Shown here: piece by piece, positions 31,715 to 35,219 of the stretch | Position numbering within the stretch: the first letter of the stretch is position 1 | Layout of the letters: each line of letters opens with the position of its first letter | Origin: JAKQHY01 sp034429475 | GTDB taxonomy: Bacteria; Chloroflexota; Anaerolineae; B4-G1; SLSP01 | DNA: 35,219 nucleotides | Assembly: GCA_034429475.1 (NCBI GenBank) | Contig: DAOUGD010000180.1 | Span: 1 to 35,219, forward strand | Reading direction: 5' to 3' | Program-made: the position numbers and the translations under genes | Notes under the pieces: model-generated | The model's input: only the letters and a program-made list of their open reading frames with translations | Told to the model about the DNA's origin: nothing | Database searches by the model: none

Positions 31715-31754
31715 TTTCCCGAATCACAATTCACACAATCTTAAGGAGGAATCT

Positions 31755-32720
31755 ATGGCTACACCACAAGTACCGGCAAGTCAAGTCTATCTGGATGCCA
31801 GTGCTCGCAGTTTGAACAACGTGCAGCGTGTACAGCGGAGTTTGATCTGGTTCACGCTTTTCTTTTTCACCGGCTTCATTACCGTAGCGGTGGCGTTGGT
31901 GGCCGCGTTTGGCGTCGGGATTCCGGCTCTGGCCGCGCCGATTCTGTTCATCGGCGGGATGGGCGCGCTGATTCTCCCCGGCATGGTGAGTAATTGCCTT
32001 TACATTGTCTCGGAGTACGAGCGGGTCATTGTGCTGAAGCTGGGCAAGTTCACGGGCGTGAAGGGGCCGGGCCGCTTCTGGGTGATTCCGTACCCGCCGT
32101 TCAACGAGTCGGTGGCGGCGCAGATTGACCTGCGCATCCAGACGCGCGTGATCACGGCGGCGGAGACGCTCACAGACGACAACGTGCCGGTGGGCTGCGA
32201 GGCGGTCATCTTCTGGCGGGTGGAAAATCCGCAAATCGCCGCGTTGAGCGTTGCCAATTACCGCGAGGCTGTCTTCCAGGCCGCCAACAGCGCGCTCAAG
32301 GACACCATCGGGATGTTGGAATTGTCAGAACTGCTGGGGTCGCGCGATAAGGTTTCCGGGCGGCTTAAGGAGATTATTGATACCGCGGCGTCGTCGTTTG
32401 GCGTAGATGTGACCTCGGTGGAGATCACCGACGTGCGTGTGCCCACCGACCTCATCCAGGAGTTGAGCGTGCTGGCGCAGTCCCGCCGCTCCGCGCAGGC
32501 TAAGATCGCCGAGGCAGACGCGGAGAAGGCGATTGCCGAGAAGTTCAACGAAGCGGCGGCGGCGATGTCCGACCGGGCGATGGAGATTTATCGCCTCAGC
32601 GTCCTGGAACGCATCGGACGTGAAGAGGGCAGCCAAATCGTCATCTACGGACTGAATACCGCCAATCCCGCTATGGAGCAGACGATGGCTTCCACGGCGG
32701 CGACCTCGTTGTTGAAGTAA
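31755..32720 (+). CDS. SPFH/band-7 (stomatin/prohibitin-like) membrane protein
   Basis: The 321-residue protein has a polar N-terminus, two hydrophobic segments (about 29-53 and 55-80) and then the SPFH domain (about 84-250). The domain shows VSEYERVIVLKLGKFTGVKG, VPVGCEAVIFWRVENP and FGVDVTSVEITDVRVP. The alanine/glutamate-rich helix AQAKIAEADAEKAIAEKF (about 248-265) is the usual coiled-coil that drives ring assembly. Such proteins scaffold membrane microdomains and often control FtsH-type proteases. TAAGGAGGA gives an excellent ribosome-binding site. No NfeD partner, the common neighbour of this family, is found next to it; the next gene is recD2. It lies immediately downstream of the IS66 copy, which may have separated it from former neighbours. 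Confidence 0.92.
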   Translation: MATPQVPASQVYLDASARSLNNVQRVQRSLIWFTLFFFTGFITVAVALVAAFGVGIPALAAPILFIGGMGALILPGMVSNCLYIVSEYERVIVLKLGKFTGVKGPGRFWVIPYPPFNESVAAQIDLRIQTRVITAAETLTDDNVPVGCEAVIFWRVENPQIAALSVANYREAVFQAANSALKDTIGMLELSELLGSRDKVSGRLKEIIDTAASSFGVDVTSVEITDVRVPTDLIQELSVLAQSRRSAQAKIAEADAEKAIAEKFNEAAAAMSDRAMEIYRLSVLERIGREEGSQIVIYGLNTANPAMEQTMASTAATSLLK

Positions 32721-32744
32721 CTCGCAATTTGTAAAATCGTTTCA

Positions 32745-32796
32745 AAGGGGGATTTTTCGCTGTCGCGCTTCGGCGCGACGGCGAAAAATCCCCCTT
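32745..32796. repeat. 24-bp near-perfect palindrome with TTCG loop
   Basis: The arms 32745-32768 and 32773-32796 are complementary over 24 bp, with one G-T wobble, around a TTCG tetraloop. The base of the stem is AAGGGGGATTTTTCGC. It lies 25 bases after the SPFH stop. There is no T-run beyond the stem on either strand, so it is not a standard terminator, though such a stable RNA hairpin would protect or terminate transcripts. Confidence 0.8.
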
Positions 32797-32846
32797 ACAA
32801 TGCGGCTTTAGCCGTTGATGGCACTGTGCAAGTAGATTCGAGATGG

Positions 32847-35183
32847 ATGACTGATACGAATGAACCTCTCCAAACCCTCGTGGGCGTGCTGGAACGGCTG
32901 ACGTTTCAGAACGAGGAAAACGGCTATACGGTCGCCAAAGTCATCCCCAAAGGCAAGAACTACGAGGTGACGGTAGTGGGAACTTTGGCGGGTGTCAACG
33001 TGGGGGAATCGTTGCGCCTGCGCGGGACGTGGACGACGCATCCGCAGTATGGCCGGCAATTCCAGGCGCAATCGTACACCGTGCAGCTCCCCGCCACCAT
33101 TGAGGGTATCCGCAAATACCTGGGCAGCGGGCTGGTGAAGGGTATCGGCCCGGTGAACGCGGGGCGCATCGTGGATTACTTCGGCCTCAAGACGCTTGAC
33201 GTGATCGAGCAGGACGCGCACCTCTTGCGCGAAGTCCCCGGCATCGGCCCGAAGCGCGCCGCCCTCATTGCCCGCGCGTGGGCGGAACAGCAGCAGATCA
33301 AGGAGATCATGCTTTTCCTGCAAAGCCACGGCGTCAGCACGAGCCTGGCCGTCAAGATTTACAAGCAATACGGCGACGAAGCCATCCCCATTGTGCGCGG
33401 CGATCCCTACCGGCTGGCGAAGGACATCTGGGGCATCGGCTTCAAGACGGCAGACAAGATCGCGCGGCAGATGGGCTTCGCGGCGGACGCGCCGGAGCGC
33501 CTGCGGGCCGGCCTGCGTTACGCGCTCGGCACGTTCAGCGACGACGGCCACTGCTTCACCACCCGCGAGCAACTGCTGGCGGAAGCCGCGCGCCTCCTCG
33601 AGGCCACCGTGGAAGCCTGCGCGCCGCAGTTGGACGCGCTGATTCAGCTTGAAGAAGTCATCGCAGAGAATCGAGAATCGAGAATCGAGAATCAAGAATC
33701 AGCGGCTCAGCGGCTCAGCGGCTCAGCGGCCCCACAACCCACAACCCACAACCCACAACCCATAACGCAGAACCCACAACCCACAACCAAAATCGAAGCC
33801 ATCTATTTGCCCCCGTTTTTCTACGCCGAAAAGGGTGTGGCGAATAAGTTGCGGCAGGTGCAGGCGGCAGGGCGGGATCGGCTGGCGGTGTTTCAGACGG
33901 TGGATTGGGAGGCGGCGTTTGGCTGGCTGGCGGGGCAGTCGGACATTCGGCTGGCGGAGCAGCAGCAGGCCGCCGTGCGGATGGCGCTGACGGAGAAGGT
34001 GAGCGTCCTCACGGGCGGGCCGGGCACGGGGAAGACAACCGTGACGCGCAGCATCATCCAACTGCTACAGGCCAAGCGCGGCTCGGTGCTGCTGTGCGCG
34101 CCCACAGGCCGCGCCGCCAAGCGCCTCAGCGAGACGACCGGGCTGGAGGCCAAGACGATCCACCGCTTGCTCGAATTCAAGCCCGCCGAAGGTTTCAAGT
34201 TCCTGCGCGACCAGGAAAATCCGCTGGACGCCGACCTCATCATCGTGGACGAGACTTCAATGGTGGACATCCTGCTGATGAACCACCTGCTCAAAGCCGT
34301 GGAGGCAGGCAGCCACCTCTTGTTGGTGGGCGACGTGGATCAACTGCCGTCGGTGGGGGCGGGCAACGTGCTGCGCGACCTCATTGACAGCGCCGTGCTG
34401 CCGGTGACGCGGCTGGAGACGATTTTCCGGCAGGCCGAGGACAGCTACATCATTGTCAACGCCCATCGCATCAACCGGGGGGAGATGCCCATCGTCAACC
34501 GGGGCGCGCGTGATTTCTTCTACTTCAAGGCGACGGACGCGGAAAGCGCCGCCGACCTCGTACTGGACGTGGCCGCGCGGCGCATCCCGGAGAAGTTCGG
34601 CTACGACGCCGACCGCGACGTGCAGGTGCTTAGTCCCATGCACCGGGGCGCGGCGGGCGTGAGCGCGCTCAATCAACGGTTGCAGGAGCGGCTCAATCCG
34701 CCGGATCCGCGCAAACCGGAAGCGCCGCACGGCTCACGCGTCTTCCGCGTGGGCGACCGGGTGATGCAGCTCCGCAACGACTACGACCGGCAGGTGTTCA
34801 ACGGCGATATGGGCCGGGTGACGGCGGTGGATTTGGAGGAGCACACGCTCACGGTGGACTTCGACGGGGCGGCGGTAGGGTACGAGGCGGCGCAGTTGGA
34901 CGAGTTGGTTCACGCCTACGCGGTGAGCATCCACAAGTCGCAGGGGTCGGAGTTCCCGGTAGTGGTGATCCCCGTGTTGACGCAGCACTACATGATGTTG
35001 CAGCGCAATCTGCTCTATACCGGCGTGACGCGGGCGCGGGAACTGGTGGTGCTGGTGGGCGACATGCGCGCCATTGCCATCGCCGTGCATAACGACAAGA
35101 TCGCGCAGCGCAACACGCGCCTGGCGGAGCGCTTGCGGGCGTGGACGCCGCCAGCAGGCGGGTACGGCTACAAAACAGAATAG
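32847..35183 (+). CDS. recD2: RecD2-type SF1B DNA helicase with an internal tandem-repeat insertion
   Basis: This 778-residue 5'-3' helicase acts in DNA repair and replication-fork processing. The N-terminal domain starts with LVGVLERLTFQNEENGYTVA. Helix-hairpin-helix motifs LVKGIGPVNAGRI and VPGIGPKRAALI follow (about 95-150), then a winged region. The RecA1 domain has Walker A TGGPGTGKTT (389-398) and Walker B LIIVDETSM with Asp468/Glu469. Further motifs are LLLVGDVDQLPSVGAG, SPMHRG and the SH3-bearing RecA2 with VHAYAVSIHKSQGSEF and LLYTGVTRAR. Residues about 274-314 are encoded by DNA tandem repeats in place of a short loop. ATG 32847 has GAG seven bases upstream; GTG 32826 is an alternative. 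No RecB/RecC genes are present, as expected for RecD2. Confidence 0.93.
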   Translation: MTDTNEPLQTLVGVLERLTFQNEENGYTVAKVIPKGKNYEVTVVGTLAGVNVGESLRLRGTWTTHPQYGRQFQAQSYTVQLPATIEGIRKYLGSGLVKGIGPVNAGRIVDYFGLKTLDVIEQDAHLLREVPGIGPKRAALIARAWAEQQQIKEIMLFLQSHGVSTSLAVKIYKQYGDEAIPIVRGDPYRLAKDIWGIGFKTADKIARQMGFAADAPERLRAGLRYALGTFSDDGHCFTTREQLLAEAARLLEATVEACAPQLDALIQLEEVIAENRESRIENQESAAQRLSGSAAPQPTTHNPQPITQNPQPTTKIEAIYLPPFFYAEKGVANKLRQVQAAGRDRLAVFQTVDWEAAFGWLAGQSDIRLAEQQQAAVRMALTEKVSVLTGGPGTGKTTVTRSIIQLLQAKRGSVLLCAPTGRAAKRLSETTGLEAKTIHRLLEFKPAEGFKFLRDQENPLDADLIIVDETSMVDILLMNHLLKAVEAGSHLLLVGDVDQLPSVGAGNVLRDLIDSAVLPVTRLETIFRQAEDSYIIVNAHRINRGEMPIVNRGARDFFYFKATDAESAADLVLDVAARRIPEKFGYDADRDVQVLSPMHRGAAGVSALNQRLQERLNPPDPRKPEAPHGSRVFRVGDRVMQLRNDYDRQVFNGDMGRVTAVDLEEHTLTVDFDGAAVGYEAAQLDELVHAYAVSIHKSQGSEFPVVVIPVLTQHYMMLQRNLLYTGVTRARELVVLVGDMRAIAIAVHNDKIAQRNTRLAERLRAWTPPAGGYGYKTE
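33666..33786 (+). repeat. in-frame heptamer/octamer tandem-repeat block inside recD2
   Basis: Three consecutive arrays occur: five heptamers GAGAATC (33666-33700, the last AAGAATC), three octamers AGCGGCTC (33701-33724) plus a partial copy, and eight heptamers CCCACAA (33731-33786, two degenerate). The frame stays open throughout, and the last array gives a 7-residue protein period (PQPTTHN-like). It resembles intergenic repeats elsewhere in the window. Confidence 0.9.
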
Positions 35184-35185
35184 TC

Positions 35186-35219
35186 GAAACGTGAAACGTG
35201 AGGCTTTCATTGTGAAAGC
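35186..35219. repeat. heptamer pair and hairpin at the right window edge
   Basis: Two GAAACGT heptamers (35186-35199) are followed by GCTTTCA-TTG-TGAAAGC (35203-35219), a perfect 7-bp hairpin ending at the last base. It may be the terminator of recD2 or part of a repeat continuing beyond the window. Confidence 0.5.

Noticed and set aside
33666..33786. CRISPR-like array
   Set aside because: The units are 7-8 bases with no spacers and lie within a helicase reading frame.

Overview
The window is GC-rich bacterial chromosome, most consistent with a Chloroflexota (Anaerolineae-like) organism. The case rests on several features together: secreted beta-helix proteins ending in a Y-L-P-L-V tail, a large MalT/LAL-type LuxR regulator, a soluble adenylyl cyclase with two cyclase domains plus an AAA ATPase, META-domain lipoproteins, and many intergenic elements built from heptamers and inverted 20-28 nt arms. 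This assignment is inference; there is no rRNA or ribosomal protein marker. No tRNA, rRNA or CRISPR array was seen.

Layout. Positions 90-3720 hold a three-gene operon: a VTC-type polyphosphate polymerase-like protein, a DUF4956 membrane protein and a beta-helix lipoprotein. A set of four 11-12 bp spaced direct repeats resembling a Pho box precedes it. Positions 3741-6345 carry a cytoplasmic GH3 glycosidase with its own promoter. A nested palindrome separates it from a convergent META lipoprotein. A two-gene ABC-2 exporter (8233-9195 and 7328-8221, minus strand) follows, then an intergenic region with two inverted-arm repeats, then the MalT-like regulator (9506-12274, minus) with a clear terminator. 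A divergent membrane-anchored alpha/beta hydrolase (12411-13640) and two large secreted right-handed beta-helix proteins (13769-16009 and 16122-19481), separated by heptamer repeats, come next.

Positions 19508-28069 form the most striking block: nine same-strand genes, seven of them in one tightly coupled run with repeated 4-bp ATGA/TTGA overlaps. They encode a MinD/ParA-like ATPase, a small putative winged-helix protein, a small zinc-finger protein, a nucleotide-transporter (NTT)-like membrane protein, SpeD, a SpeE-like aminopropyltransferase and a YkgJ-type Cys-cluster protein. After a 73-nt gap come a Cache-like/HAMP receptor with no output domain and a soluble adenylyl cyclase of the ADCY10 type. 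I suggest this is a candidate linked module joining polyamine-type chemistry, nucleotide transport and cAMP signalling. The linkage is visible; the joint function is inference.

Positions 28070-28874 are a gene graveyard: C-terminal relics of yjbQ (minus) and mnmA (plus) among inverted-arm repeats. A D-Ala-D-Ala-ligase-like ATP-grasp gene (minus) follows, then an IS66-family element (30042-31542) with recognisable inverted repeats and a frameshifted transposase, an SPFH/band-7 protein, a 24-bp palindrome, and recD2. The recD2 reading frame carries an in-frame block of heptamer/octamer tandem repeats.
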